DNA from: Pseudomonadota bacterium
GTDB lineage: Bacteria; Myxococcota; Myxococcia; Myxococcales; Myxococcaceae
Length of the DNA stretch: 39,388 bases
Direction: 5' to 3'
NCBI GenBank assembly: GCA_023423535.1
Contig: JAFAFL010000047.1
Coordinates: 1-39,388 of the forward strand
Both the position numbers and the translations under genes were made by a program. The notes below the pieces were generated by a model that saw only the letters and a list, made by a program, of their open reading frames with translations, was not told the origin of the DNA and made no database searches. This document shows positions 15,582 through 24,133 of the stretch, piece after piece. Each line of letters begins with the position of its first letter. The first letter of the stretch is position 1.

Positions 15582-17491
15582 GGCGAGCCCTCCTCGAGCG
15601 GCGGGTAGGGCGTGGTGCGGTGGCGCCCGTGCCCTGTGACCTTTGGCCTCGGCCGCGCGCGAGCCCGGATGGCCGCGTCGTGCTGCCGGCGCTCCTCCAG
15701 CGACACCGCCGCGCCGATGAGGCCGACGTGGGAGAAGGCCTGCGGGAAGTTTCCCAGCGCCTCGCCGGTGCGCGGGTCCACCTCCTCCGCGAGGAGCCCC
15801 ACGTCGTTGGCGTAGCGCACCGCCGCCGCGAACCAGCGCTCGGCCTCCTCCAGCGTGCCGCCGCCGCGCGCGAGGTACTCCGCGAACCAGAAGGCGCAGA
15901 TGACGAACGCGCCCTCACCGGCCTCGAAGCTCTGGTCGTAGCGGTAGAGCAGGCCCGGCGCCGGCGAGAGCCTCCGCAGCAGCGCGCGCGCGGTCATCCG
16001 CATCCGCGCCGAGTCGGCCTCCTCGAAGCCGTACCAGCTCATCAGCAGCACGCTCGCGTCGAGCCTGTCGTCGCCGTAGGACTGGGTGTAGGCGCCTACG
16101 CGCGAGTTCCAGGCGTGCGCCCGGATGTCGCGGCGGAGCAGCTCGCGGTTGAGGGCGAAGAGGTCGCGCGGGAAGCGGCGCATGCGCTGGCGCTTGTCCA
16201 CCTCCAGCAGGCGCTCGAGCGCGGTCCAGCAGGCGACCTTCGAGTGGGTGTGGTGCCGGGGAGCCTCGCGGATCTCCCAGATGCCGGCGTCGGGCAGCTC
16301 CCAGTGCCGGCAGACGTACTCGCCGAAGTCGCGCAGCAGCGCCGCGGTCTCGTGGTCGATGTGACCGCCGCGACGGACGACGTGCGCCACTGCGTCCACC
16401 ACCTCGCCGTAGGTGTCGAGCTGAAGCTGCACCGCCGCCGCGTTGCCGATGCGCACCGGTGAGGCGCCCTCGTAGCCGCGCCAGTGGGCGAGCGTCTCCT
16501 CGTGCGGCGAGGGCCTTCCCCACACGTCGTACATCACCTTCATCCGCGGACGGGTAAGCCGCGTCGAGTGGAGGAGCCAGCTCACGTAGTCGTCCGCCTG
16601 CAGCTCGAAGCCGAGCGACTCCAGCGCGCGCACCGTCAGCGCCGCGTCGCGGACCCAGCTGTAGCGGTAGTCCCAGTTCAGGGCGCCGCCGGGCCGTTCG
16701 GGGAGGGACGTCGTCGCCGCGGCCACGAAGGTGCTCGAGGGCGCGTGCAGCAGCAGTTCCAGCGCCAGCGCGCTGCGCACCACGAGGTCGCGCCACGGAC
16801 CGTCGTAACGCACCAGCGCGCTGAACCTGCGCCAGGAGGCGAGCGTGACCTCGAGGCTCTCCTCCGCGAAGGTCCGCGGCTCGACCACCACCTCGGGCGC
16901 CTCGCTGGAGAAGGAGAGGACCGCGCAGAAGGTCTCGCCGGCGCGGAGGGGGACGTGCGCCTCGCCCATCGGCGGATCGAGCGACACCCGCGGCGACGAC
17001 TGAAGACGCGCGCTGCCGCTGCCCACCCTCACCCGTTCGCCGAAGGGCCAGTGCTCCACCCGGTGCCGCCGTGCGCGCCCGTAGTCGGGCCTCGGGTCGA
17101 AGGTGAGGAGCAGCCGCACCGCGCCGCGCAGACAGCGCACCCGCCGGACGATCGCGCTCTCCGGTTGGATGCGGCGCCTGCGCAGCGCGGGATCGGCGAT
17201 CGCCATCCAGTCGAGCACCTCCACCTCCGCCTCGCCGTCGCGTGAACGCCAGACGGTGCAGAGGACGTTGGTGTCGTCGAGGTACGAGCGGGTGGCGGTG
17301 AAGCCGTCTCCCTCGGGCCGCAGCGCGAAGCGGCCGCCGCGCTCGGGGTCGAGCAGGGCGCCGAAGAGGCTCGGGCTGTCGAAGCGGGGCCAGCAGAGCC
17401 AGTCCACCGTGCCATCGCGCGAGACGAGCGCCGCCGTCTGGCCATCGCCGATGGCCGCATGGTCTCCGATCGCCTGACGCTTCACGGCCAC
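15578..17491 (-). CDS. GH15 glucoamylase/trehalase-type glycoside hydrolase
   Basis: This 637-residue cytoplasmic enzyme of glycoside hydrolase family 15 is the bacterial type that includes mycobacterial trehalases and glucoamylases. An N-terminal beta-sandwich domain (IGDGQTAALVSRDGTVDWLC, FDSPSLFGALLD) precedes an (alpha/alpha)6 barrel. The barrel has NWDYRYSWVRDAALTVRAL, YEGASPVRIGNAAAVQLQLD, the general-acid region GIWEIREAPRHHTHSKV, DASVLLMSWYGF and GNFPQAFSHVGLIGAAVSLE near the end. It removes terminal glucose from alpha-glucans or splits trehalose, and which one cannot be told here. No signal peptide is present. Starts at GTG 17491 or 17485 are both possible. The family's usual 600-670 residues fit. 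Confidence 0.93.
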   Translation of the reverse strand: MAVKRQAIGDHAAIGDGQTAALVSRDGTVDWLCWPRFDSPSLFGALLDPERGGRFALRPEGDGFTATRSYLDDTNVLCTVWRSRDGEAEVEVLDWMAIADPALRRRRIQPESAIVRRVRCLRGAVRLLLTFDPRPDYGRARRHRVEHWPFGERVRVGSGSARLQSSPRVSLDPPMGEAHVPLRAGETFCAVLSFSSEAPEVVVEPRTFAEESLEVTLASWRRFSALVRYDGPWRDLVVRSALALELLLHAPSSTFVAAATTSLPERPGGALNWDYRYSWVRDAALTVRALESLGFELQADDYVSWLLHSTRLTRPRMKVMYDVWGRPSPHEETLAHWRGYEGASPVRIGNAAAVQLQLDTYGEVVDAVAHVVRRGGHIDHETAALLRDFGEYVCRHWELPDAGIWEIREAPRHHTHSKVACWTALERLLEVDKRQRMRRFPRDLFALNRELLRRDIRAHAWNSRVGAYTQSYGDDRLDASVLLMSWYGFEEADSARMRMTARALLRRLSPAPGLLYRYDQSFEAGEGAFVICAFWFAEYLARGGGTLEEAERWFAAAVRYANDVGLLAEEVDPRTGEALGNFPQAFSHVGLIGAAVSLEERRQHDAAIRARARPRPKVTGHGRHRTTPYPPLEEGSP

Positions 17492-17566
17492 ACGATGGGC
17501 AGCCCCACGCGCGAGGTGAACGGAAGGCGGGAGGGCGCGACGGGCCCTCGGCAGGCAGCCCGTTCC

Positions 17567-18007
17567 TTACAGCGTGGTGTTGTTCGCCGGCGCGCGCGGC
17601 GTGGGACCGGCACCGCTGAGTGCTGCGAATGCATCGGCCGCTCGCTGCACGTCCTGCAGGCTCTTCGAGCTCCACGCGAAGTCCGGCGAACCGTCCGAGT
17701 GACGCACCACCACGCGGTACCACTCCTGGTACTGCTCGAGGACGATCTCCTTCACCCGGTCGAGCCTCGCGGTGCTGTTCCCCACGCCGTTGTTGCAGGC
17801 GAACTTCACGAAGAGCACCCGGTCCTCGAACGCCGGCTCGGCGATGCAGCCCTGCGTGGTGTTCAGCTTGATGAAGCGGAGGACCTCCGCCTGCGGGTCC
17901 TCGATGCGCTCGGGCTGAAGGCCGTAGTCCACCTTCTGGATGCCCGCGCAGGCGAGGAAGAGGGCGAGAGCGGGGAGGGACAGTGAGGTCGTGCGCGCGA
18001 GGGTCAT
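17567..18007 (-). CDS. Small lipoprotein of unknown function
   Basis: The 146-residue product has a lipoprotein signal with Cys at position 20 (LFLAC). The mature part carries two Cys (TTQGCIAEP and KFACNN) that may form a disulfide, then a charged region EIVLEQYQEWYRVVVRHSDG, and ends in a Pro/Asn-rich tail. No family recognised. The ATG at 18007 follows from the signal peptide, and the longer open frame upstream is a shadow. It stands alone, about 75 bases from the GH15 start. Confidence 0.75.
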   Translation of the reverse strand: MTLARTTSLSLPALALFLACAGIQKVDYGLQPERIEDPQAEVLRFIKLNTTQGCIAEPAFEDRVLFVKFACNNGVGNSTARLDRVKEIVLEQYQEWYRVVVRHSDGSPDFAWSSKSLQDVQRAADAFAALSGAGPTPRAPANNTTL

Positions 18008-18087
18008 GGTTGGCTCCAGTGCCGCGCGCGATAGCACCGCGGGCGCGGTAACGTCCACGGCGGCACGTGCTGAGTCCCGGTCCTCCG

Positions 18088-18759
18088 CTACTTGCAGGCG
18101 CACCTGTGCCGGCGAAGCGTCTCGGTGCCTCCGAGGCACGCAACGCTCTGTGCGGGCGTCTCGTCGCACTCTGCGAGCAGGGAGCAGGTGTCGTACTCGG
18201 AGAGCGCGTGGCTCGGGTTGCGGAAGTCCCACTGGTGGAGGACGCAAGCCTTGCCAGCATCGGCGCACACCACCGAGCACGGAGTGGGCGGCTGAATGGG
18301 CGCATCCAGCAGTTGAACTCCGGCATCCGATACCTGGCTGCCGGCATCGACAACGGACCGCGGTCGGGCGCAGCCGCACTGCTGCGAAACGAGCGCGTCG
18401 AACACCGGAGGCGCGTCTATGGGGTCGGGTCGGACACACGCGATCTCGTCGGGCGGCGGCTCCTCGCAACCAAAGTGCGTGCGCTCGCACCGCTCGTACG
18501 TGAATACGCCGGTCACCTGATAGGCCCCCCGCGGGGCAGCGCGGCATAGCCCGCCCAGATTCGCGCAGTGCTCATCGCACGAGCGAACGGGCGTGATCGG
18601 TACCGGAACGAGCCGAGCGGATCCGTCACCCCAGTCGTAGCCGGCATCGCCCGGAGGAACGCGCCCCGCGTCCTCGATTGCGCCTGCGTCCGGCGACGCA
18701 GCGGGAGGCGAACAGGCGAACCCGAAGAAGCACATCACACTCACCGTGAACCACCTCAT
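18088..18759 (-). CDS. Lipoprotein with duplicated Cys-rich unit
   Basis: The 223-residue product has a signal ending at about Cys16 (GFAC) and an Asp/Ala/Gly/Pro-rich linker of the myxobacterial lipoprotein kind. Two related Cys-rich units follow. Unit 1 runs from CDEHCANLGGLC through CERTHFGC and DEIAC to QQCGCAR. Unit 2 runs from CSVVCADAGKAC through DTCSLLAEC and QSVACLGG to RCACK. The order C-C-C, C-C, C, C-C is kept in both, which argues for internal duplication and conserved disulfides. Role unknown, and surface exposure is likely. Composition is slightly less GC-extreme than its neighbours. Confidence 0.75.
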   Translation of the reverse strand: MRWFTVSVMCFFGFACSPPAASPDAGAIEDAGRVPPGDAGYDWGDGSARLVPVPITPVRSCDEHCANLGGLCRAAPRGAYQVTGVFTYERCERTHFGCEEPPPDEIACVRPDPIDAPPVFDALVSQQCGCARPRSVVDAGSQVSDAGVQLLDAPIQPPTPCSVVCADAGKACVLHQWDFRNPSHALSEYDTCSLLAECDETPAQSVACLGGTETLRRHRCACK

Positions 18760-18790
18760 GGCTCACCCCTTGTTCATCGTAAGAACGGTA

Positions 18791-18810
18791 TAGCCCAACG
18801 GTCGGGGCTA
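18791..18810 (-). terminator. Weak hairpin after the glycosyltransferase gene
   Basis: TAGCCC (18791-18796) pairs with GGGCTA (18805-18810) across an 8-base loop. On the minus strand the stem is followed by TACCGTTCTT. It lies about 50 bases after the glycosyltransferase stop and upstream of the Cys-rich lipoprotein. Stem and T-tract are weak, so this is only a candidate. Confidence 0.3.
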
Positions 18811-18861
18811 GCATTCGTGCACGGTGCGCGGCGGATAGCGTCCATGCCTGCACCGGCTCTC

Positions 18862-20115
18862 TCAGCTCGGCGAATGCGTCGTCTCGAGCAACTCCGCCGC
18901 GGCGCGGACGCCGTCCTCTGCAGACACCCTGACGCCCATCTCCGCCGCGCGCGCTTTGAGAGCCGGCGAGCCGATGACCTCCTGCAGCGCCTTCGCGAGC
19001 ATGTCGGCGTTCGCCTTCCAGAAGTCCACCGGCTTCGTCGCGCAGCCGAGCTTGTGGATGCGGTCCGCCCAGAGTTTCTGCTCCATGATGAAGGGCACCG
19101 GCACCGACGGAACGCCTGCGCGCAGCGCGGTGTGCGTGGTGCCCGCGCCGCCGTGATGCACCATCGCCGAACATCGTGGCAGCAGCGCCTCGTGGGGTGC
19201 CCAGGGGAGGAAGAACACGTCACGGTCGCAAGACTCCAACTCCGAGCGCTTCGTCTGGACGATCGCGCGCACGCCCGCCTTCCGCGCTGCGCTGGCGAGC
19301 AGTGCCCTCGCGCGAGCCGGCGCGAAGTGCTCCATCGACCCGAGCGTCATCAGCACCGGCCGCTCGCCTTCGGAGAGGAACGCCTCCAGCGCAGGTGACG
19401 GCTTCCAGCTCTCCAACGCGTGGCTCACGACGAATTGCCCGCACACTTTCTGCGTCGGCGACCAGTCCCTTTGCGGAGGTACGAGCAGCGGGCTGAACGC
19501 GTGGAGGTTGAGCCTGTCCGAGAAGAGGAGGTCCGGCAGGACGTGGCGGATCGGCGGCAGGCCGTGGTCGGAGAAGAACTGCGCGGGCCGCTTGCGGAAC
19601 TGGAGGTCCAGCGCGGTGCGCGCCATCCACCACAGGCTCCGGTTCAGCGGCCCGAGGTTCGGCAGGCCCGACGGCGGCACGTGACGCGAGGGCACGAGGC
19701 CGGGGAAGAAGTGCACGCTGCCGTCCGGCGTCTGCGTCTTCAAGGCGGCGGCGCGCACGTACCAGGCCGAGTAGTGCCAGAGGACGACGTCGGAGGCCTC
19801 GCACAGCTCCAGCGCGGAGGCGTAGAGCGCGTCGAGGAACGGGAAGAAGGCGCGCTCGTTCAGCTCGCGCGAGATCTTCAGTGGATCGACGCTCTGCGCA
19901 TCGGTGGCCACCCGGTCGAGGGTGAAGTCCAGCGGCCCTTCCGGGACGATCCGCAACGGAACGCCCGCCCTCTCGCACAGTGGGCGGTGATCGCTGCCGT
20001 CCACCGGCGTCAGCACCACGCGCACCTCGTGTCCTCGTGCGCGAAGTCCTGCCGCCAGCGCGACGAGCGGACGCAGGTCGCCCTCCGAACCCCAGCCCTG
20101 GATGCCGATGCGCAT
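18862..20115 (-). CDS. Family 1 (GT-B) glycosyltransferase, UGT/macrolide type
   Basis: This 417-residue GT-B enzyme has the N-terminal acceptor half starting MRIGIQGWGSEGDLRPLVALAAGL, the common signature of GT1 enzymes acting on lipids, sterols or small hydrophobic molecules. The C-terminal donor-binding half has TLGSMEHF, FLPWAPHEALLPRCSAMVHHGGAGTTHTALRAGVPSVPVPF and EQKLWADRI. It would move a sugar from a nucleotide sugar to a hydrophobic acceptor such as a xenobiotic or own metabolite. The ATG at 20115 is chosen because of the GGAGGT just upstream. The open frame beyond it is antiphase to the TetR gene. It begins 4 bases after the TetR stop, so the regulator very likely controls it. Confidence 0.9.
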   Translation of the reverse strand: MRIGIQGWGSEGDLRPLVALAAGLRARGHEVRVVLTPVDGSDHRPLCERAGVPLRIVPEGPLDFTLDRVATDAQSVDPLKISRELNERAFFPFLDALYASALELCEASDVVLWHYSAWYVRAAALKTQTPDGSVHFFPGLVPSRHVPPSGLPNLGPLNRSLWWMARTALDLQFRKRPAQFFSDHGLPPIRHVLPDLLFSDRLNLHAFSPLLVPPQRDWSPTQKVCGQFVVSHALESWKPSPALEAFLSEGERPVLMTLGSMEHFAPARARALLASAARKAGVRAIVQTKRSELESCDRDVFFLPWAPHEALLPRCSAMVHHGGAGTTHTALRAGVPSVPVPFIMEQKLWADRIHKLGCATKPVDFWKANADMLAKALQEVIGSPALKARAAEMGVRVSAEDGVRAAAELLETTHSPS

Positions 20116-20119
20116 GGCA

Positions 20120-20722
20120 CTACCTCCCTGAGTCCGGGACGAGCGCCCGGACGATGCGGCGGGTCCCGGCGAGCAGTCGCTTTCGAACCTCGTCGGGTGG
20201 CTCGGGCGCCGCGCGACCGGTGAGCAGCTTCGCCAGCGCTCCGTGGAGCCAGTGGTGGAAGTCCTCCGCCGCCAGCCGCGCCTTCGCCTTCGACAACTGG
20301 CCCTCGGCGAGCGCTTCGAAGAGCCCGGCCAGCGCCTCGCCTGCCTCGGCCATGACCGACATCGCACGCGGCGGCGGTTCGGCTCGGAGGGGCTCGAGCC
20401 ACACGAACTGGTACCAGCCCCGGTGCTCGAGCGCGAAGTCGAGCTGGGAGACGACGAGCCGCTCCAGCCGGCCGTGGGCGCTGAGGCGAGGTGAGTTCAT
20501 CGCCGCGCTGGTGAAGGCCAGCTGGCGCTCGAGCACCGCCACCAGGCACTGCGCGAGGAGGTCTTCCAGCCGGTCGAAGTAGTTGTACGCGTTGGTGTGG
20601 GCAAACCCCAGCTCGCGCGAGACCTCGCGGAGCGCCAACCCGCGCGAGCCTCCCTCGCGATCGATCAGCAGCAGCGCCTGTTCTACGTAGCGGGCGAGGG
20701 CGTCGGAGGACCGGACGTTCAT
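20120..20722 (-). CDS. TetR-family transcriptional regulator
   Basis: The 200-residue protein has an N-terminal helix-turn-helix (about residues 30-50, LALREVSRELGFAHTNAYNYFDRLEDLL) and an all-helical ligand-binding C-terminal half. The recognition helix AHTNAYNYF follows the usual TetR pattern of S-x-x-x-YYHF. The ATG at 20722 lies inside a palindromic operator candidate, and an in-frame GTG at 20728 would add two residues. No ribosome site is visible, so translation may be near-leaderless. The gene leads a two-gene unit with the glycosyltransferase, the usual layout of a repressor released by a substrate of the partner enzyme (inference). Confidence 0.88.
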   Translation of the reverse strand: MNVRSSDALARYVEQALLLIDREGGSRGLALREVSRELGFAHTNAYNYFDRLEDLLAQCLVAVLERQLAFTSAAMNSPRLSAHGRLERLVVSQLDFALEHRGWYQFVWLEPLRAEPPPRAMSVMAEAGEALAGLFEALAEGQLSKAKARLAAEDFHHWLHGALAKLLTGRAAPEPPDEVRKRLLAGTRRIVRALVPDSGR

Positions 20723-20747
20723 GACCACCGGTCATTACCACTGGTCA
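20721..20747. promoter_or_regulatory. Tandem palindromic operator candidate over the TetR start
   Basis: ATGACCACCGGTCAT (20721-20735) is a perfect palindrome with 6-base arms and a 3-base centre. A second, imperfect copy, TTACCACTGGTCA (20735-20747), abuts it and matches the first 13-mer TGACCACCGGTCA at 11 of 13 positions. The outer arms TGACCA and TGGTCA also pair. Location on the start codon of a TetR gene and the length suit a dimer-pair TetR site for autoregulation. Confidence 0.65.
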
Positions 20748-20767
20748 CCGCGCGAGGACAAAGAGCC

Positions 20768-22741
20768 TCAGTCCTCCCCCTCCCACCAGGCCCGCAGCTC
20801 GCGGAGCGACTCCACCCGGCGCGCGGGGGGGAGGCTTCGGAGCAGCGAGGTGCCGTAGCCGCGCGAGCGCATGCGCGGGTCGAGGATGGCCACCACGCCG
20901 CGGTCGTCTCGCGACCGGATGAGCCGGCCGAAGCCTTGGCGCAGCGCGATCGCGGCGTCGGGCAATTGCCAGGTGCGGAAGGGATCTTCGCCGCGAGCCT
21001 TCAGGGCATCGATGCGCGCGGCGACGCGAGGATCACCGGGAGACGCGAACGGGAGCTTGTCGATCACCACCAGCGACAAGGCTTCGCCAGGCACGTCCAC
21101 GCCCTCCCAGAACGAGTGCGAGGCGAAGAGCACCGACGGCGTCTGCTTGAACGCGTCGAGCAACACGCTCTTCGGACGCTCGCCCTGCAGCAGCACCTGG
21201 TAGGGCAGCCGGTCCTTCGCCGCACGCCACGCGGCCTCCATGTTGCGCAGCGAGGTGAAGAGCGCGAACGCTCGGCCACCGGTCACCTCGCACAGCTCCA
21301 CCAGCGCGTCGGCCACCGCCTCGGCGAAGTGCGGCGCGTTCGGATCCGGCAGGTGGTCGGGCACGTAGAGCGCCGCCTGACGCCCGTAGTCGAAGGGAGA
21401 GGACACGACCACGCTCTCCACGGCCGGGAGATCTCCCTCGAGCGCTGAGAGGGACAACCCCATCCGCCGCGCGAAGTAGTCGAAGCGGCCCTCGGCGGTG
21501 AGCGTGGCGGAGGTGAAGACGATGGTGTCCACGCCGCCGAAGAGCGTGCGGCGCAGGTGCTCGCCGACCTCGATCGGAGAGGAGCGCAGGAACGTGCCGC
21601 GCCCGCGGGCCTCGGCCCAGAAGACCTGACCGTCGTCCTCGGCGCGGCAGAGCGCGTCGAGCTCCTGCCCGAGCTCCGCGGCCCTCCGTGCGATGCCGCC
21701 CAGCGCCGGCGCGTCACGCTCTCGCGCGGCGAAGGCAGAGAGCGACTCCAACGCGTCGAGCGTCTCCGGCAGTTCGTGCAGCTCCGAGAGCACGCCCGGC
21801 GGGATCCGCTGCTGGCCTTCGCGGCGAAGCCCAAGGGTCCGGCGCACGTCCTCGAAGAACGCGTCCGCGTGCCACTTCACCCGCGTGGCCAGCGCGAGCA
21901 GCGTGCCGCGCACCGGATCGGTCTCCGACAGCGCCGCGCCCGCGTCGCGCGAGAGTTCCTCGAGCCGGTGGCTGGAGACCTGCGCGCCGAACCACTCCGC
22001 GGCCACGTCCTCCAGCGCGTGGGCCTCGTCGAAGACCACGGCGTCGTAGCGCGGCAGCACGCCGGTGCCCGTCTGGCCCTCTCCCCTCCTCTTCAGCGCG
22101 AGGTCGGCGAAGAAGAGGTGGTGGTTCACCACGACCACGTCCGCCTCTTCGGCCCGCTTGCGCGCGCGGGTGACGAAGCAGGCGTCGTAGAGCGGGCACT
22201 TGTGGCCGAGACAGCTCTCGCTGGAGACCGTCAGCCCGCGCCAGCCCGGCCAGTCCTCCGGCGCCTCCCACTCGGCGCGGTCGCCGGTCTCGGTCGTCTC
22301 CACCCACCGCGCGAGCGACGGCCACAGCTGCGCGTCCTCCGGCGTGCTGAAGCGCGGGTTCGCGGCGGCGGCCTCGTAGCGCTGCAGGCAGAGGTAGTTC
22401 TGCCGGCCCTTGAGGTACGCGACCTCGAACGGCAGCCCGAGCACGTCGCGCAGCAGCGGCACGTCCTTGCCGATGATCTGCTCCTGCAGGTTCTTCGTCG
22501 CGGTGGAGAGCACCACCTTCCGCCCGCTCAACGCGGCGGGCACGAGGTACGCCAGCGTCTTGCCGGTGCCGGTGCCGGCCTCGGCGAGAAGGAAGTGCCG
22601 GTCGTTCAGCGCCCGCTCCACCGCGCGCGCGACCGCGACCTGCTCGGGGCGGTGGTGGAAGCCGGGCAGGGCTGCTTCGAGCGCTCCGTGCGCGCCGAGG
22701 ATGCCCTCCACGTCGAGGTGCGCTGTCAGCGCGCGCGTCAT
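20768..22741 (-). CDS. dinG: DinG/XPD-type superfamily 2 DNA helicase
   Basis: This 657-residue helicase is of the XPD/DinG group and unwinds DNA 5' to 3' in repair. It has Walker A in AEAGTGTGKT (53-62), motif Ia LSTATKNLQEQ, and four Cys for an iron-sulfur cluster at 118, 177, 182 and 188. The DEAH box is at 238-241, with VNHHLFF before it, and motif VI is QGFGRLIRSRDDRGVVAILDPR at the C-terminus. No exonuclease domain is fused. The ATG at 22741 begins just before the helicase fold, and the frame is open upstream but no start with a ribosome site is seen there. It is convergent to nothing close: the TetR gene lies 46 bases downstream on the same strand, but a separate unit is likely. Confidence 0.92.
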   Translation of the reverse strand: MTRALTAHLDVEGILGAHGALEAALPGFHHRPEQVAVARAVERALNDRHFLLAEAGTGTGKTLAYLVPAALSGRKVVLSTATKNLQEQIIGKDVPLLRDVLGLPFEVAYLKGRQNYLCLQRYEAAAANPRFSTPEDAQLWPSLARWVETTETGDRAEWEAPEDWPGWRGLTVSSESCLGHKCPLYDACFVTRARKRAEEADVVVVNHHLFFADLALKRRGEGQTGTGVLPRYDAVVFDEAHALEDVAAEWFGAQVSSHRLEELSRDAGAALSETDPVRGTLLALATRVKWHADAFFEDVRRTLGLRREGQQRIPPGVLSELHELPETLDALESLSAFAARERDAPALGGIARRAAELGQELDALCRAEDDGQVFWAEARGRGTFLRSSPIEVGEHLRRTLFGGVDTIVFTSATLTAEGRFDYFARRMGLSLSALEGDLPAVESVVVSSPFDYGRQAALYVPDHLPDPNAPHFAEAVADALVELCEVTGGRAFALFTSLRNMEAAWRAAKDRLPYQVLLQGERPKSVLLDAFKQTPSVLFASHSFWEGVDVPGEALSLVVIDKLPFASPGDPRVAARIDALKARGEDPFRTWQLPDAAIALRQGFGRLIRSRDDRGVVAILDPRMRSRGYGTSLLRSLPPARRVESLRELRAWWEGED

Positions 22742-22847
22742 GGGCCGTGAGTAGTCGATGACACACCACCCCCGCCACTGGTGCCAGCGCGGTGCGGCGT
22801 TGCGCCTGCCCCACGCCCTGCCCACCTTTCCGCTGATCGGAGGATTC

Positions 22848-23336
22848 ATGCGAGGGAAGCTCATTGCCGCCGCAGTCGTCGCGCTCTCGTTCGGGGGCTT
22901 TGCCTGTCAGTCGCGAGGCGGGCCCACCGAGGGCCGCGCGCAGGCGGTCGAGGTGGGCACCGCGGAGGGCTACCCGGGTTCGGGTCAGCGCCTCGGAGGC
23001 TCACAGCCGGCGTCGAGCGACGACCGCGTGGGCGGCGTCCTGCGGGGCGGCGGCGCTGCAGCGGGCTCGACCATCGGCGGGGACCCGGGACAGATCCAGA
23101 CCGGCGGCGAGCAGCGGAAGGCGGGACATCCGGTGCTCGGTCCGGACAGCACCGCGCTCTCCTACGGCAGCCAGCAAGGCACGCAGACGGGCACGGGCGG
23201 CGCGGGCGCGGAGGGCGCCGAAGAGAACAAGGCGACGATCGACGAGACGCCGAATGCGCCGCAGAACGATCAGCGAATCGAGAGCGAGGCGAGCGGCGAC
23301 GCGCAGGGGAAGAAGCAGACGCGGAAGCGGCGGTAG
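22848..23336 (+). CDS. Gly-rich low-complexity lipoprotein
   Basis: Function not recognised. The 162-residue product has a basic start, a hydrophobic stretch and a candidate lipidated Cys at 20 (GGFAC, not a perfect lipobox). The mature chain is rich in Gly, Gln, Ala, Ser and Thr, has no hydrophobic core, and ends in a Lys/Arg tail, so it is probably disordered. GGAGG at 22839-22843 places the ATG at 22848 in preference to an earlier in-frame ATG at 22758. Divergent from the helicase gene. Confidence 0.75.
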   Translation: MRGKLIAAAVVALSFGGFACQSRGGPTEGRAQAVEVGTAEGYPGSGQRLGGSQPASSDDRVGGVLRGGGAAAGSTIGGDPGQIQTGGEQRKAGHPVLGPDSTALSYGSQQGTQTGTGGAGAEGAEENKATIDETPNAPQNDQRIESEASGDAQGKKQTRKRR

Positions 23337-23353
23337 CGCAGTGGCGTGCTCCT

Positions 23354-24133
23354 TCAGCCCTTGAGGAGCTGGAACACGAGCCCACCCACCGCGCCGAGGG
23401 TGAGGACGCCCAGCACCACCGCGGCGATGCGCGCAGCCCTCGGGCTCGCCTCGTCGCGGGGAAGGGTGCGGAGGACTTCGGAGCCGGCGGAGGCGCGGCG
23501 GAGGACCTCTTCTCGTCCACGCTGCGCGACGGGATCGAGCGGGGCCGCCGCGAGCCGCAACCGGTAGAGCCTGCCCAGCGCGGGGAGCTGACCTGTGCGC
23601 GTGGCCAGCGCGAGGGCCGCGTCGTGACGGGAAGGCTCGTCCCACTGCGCCATCGCGTGGAGGAAGGCGGCGCGCAGCTCGTCGGGGAACTCGACCTGCT
23701 CCGGCCGGAAGTTCGCCCAGGCGAGGCCGCAGTGCGGACAGAAGTGCGCGGCGGCGGGACGAGGACCCACGCACTTCGGGCAGCGATCGTCGGGCACCGC
23801 GAAGGGATCCGGGCTGCGCGCGGCGTCCGCGGCGAGCCTCACCGCGTCGCCCACCGCCACCGGTCGCAGCGGCACCACGCGAGGGGGCTCGGCGGGCGCT
23901 GACGGCACCGGCGAAGGCGCGAGGGACGGGGAAGGCACGCGCGGCGGCGAGAAGGGCGCGACCGGAGCGGAGAGCGTCGGTGACTCGGCGACGTCCACCA
24001 TGCTCTCGACACCGCACCGCGCGCAGGTGAGGAAGAGCCTGTTGCCCTCGACGCGGAAGGCCTGCACGCGGGACATGCCCTCACACGCGGGGCAGAGGAT
24101 CTTCACGGTCATCGACGTGGACGTGCTCGTCAC
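23354..24133 (-). CDS. Double zinc-ribbon protein with C-terminal membrane anchor
   Basis: The product has 259 residues. The first zinc ribbon uses Cys14, 17, 37 and 40 (CPAC, CARC), of the MJ0042-like kind. A Pro/Ser/Ala-rich linker covers about 50-90. A second ribbon uses Cys118, 121, 132 and 135 (CPKC, CPHC). A helical region follows, and one membrane segment near 233-255 ends three residues from the C-terminus. The domains therefore face the cytoplasm on a tail anchor. GTG at 24133 overlaps the stop of the site-2 protease gene, while an ATG at 24112 fits the ribbon better. The coupling suggests it partners, or is cut by, that protease (inference). Confidence 0.8.
   Translation of the reverse strand: MTSTSTSMTVKILCPACEGMSRVQAFRVEGNRLFLTCARCGVESMVDVAESPTLSAPVAPFSPPRVPSPSLAPSPVPSAPAEPPRVVPLRPVAVGDAVRLAADAARSPDPFAVPDDRCPKCVGPRPAAAHFCPHCGLAWANFRPEQVEFPDELRAAFLHAMAQWDEPSRHDAALALATRTGQLPALGRLYRLRLAAAPLDPVAQRGREEVLRRASAGSEVLRTLPRDEASPRAARIAAVVLGVLTLGAVGGLVFQLLKG

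Noticed and set aside
17531..17549. GAGGGC/GCCCTC hairpin after the lipoprotein gene at 17567
   Set aside because: Only six pairs, a GC-rich setting and no T-tract in either direction.
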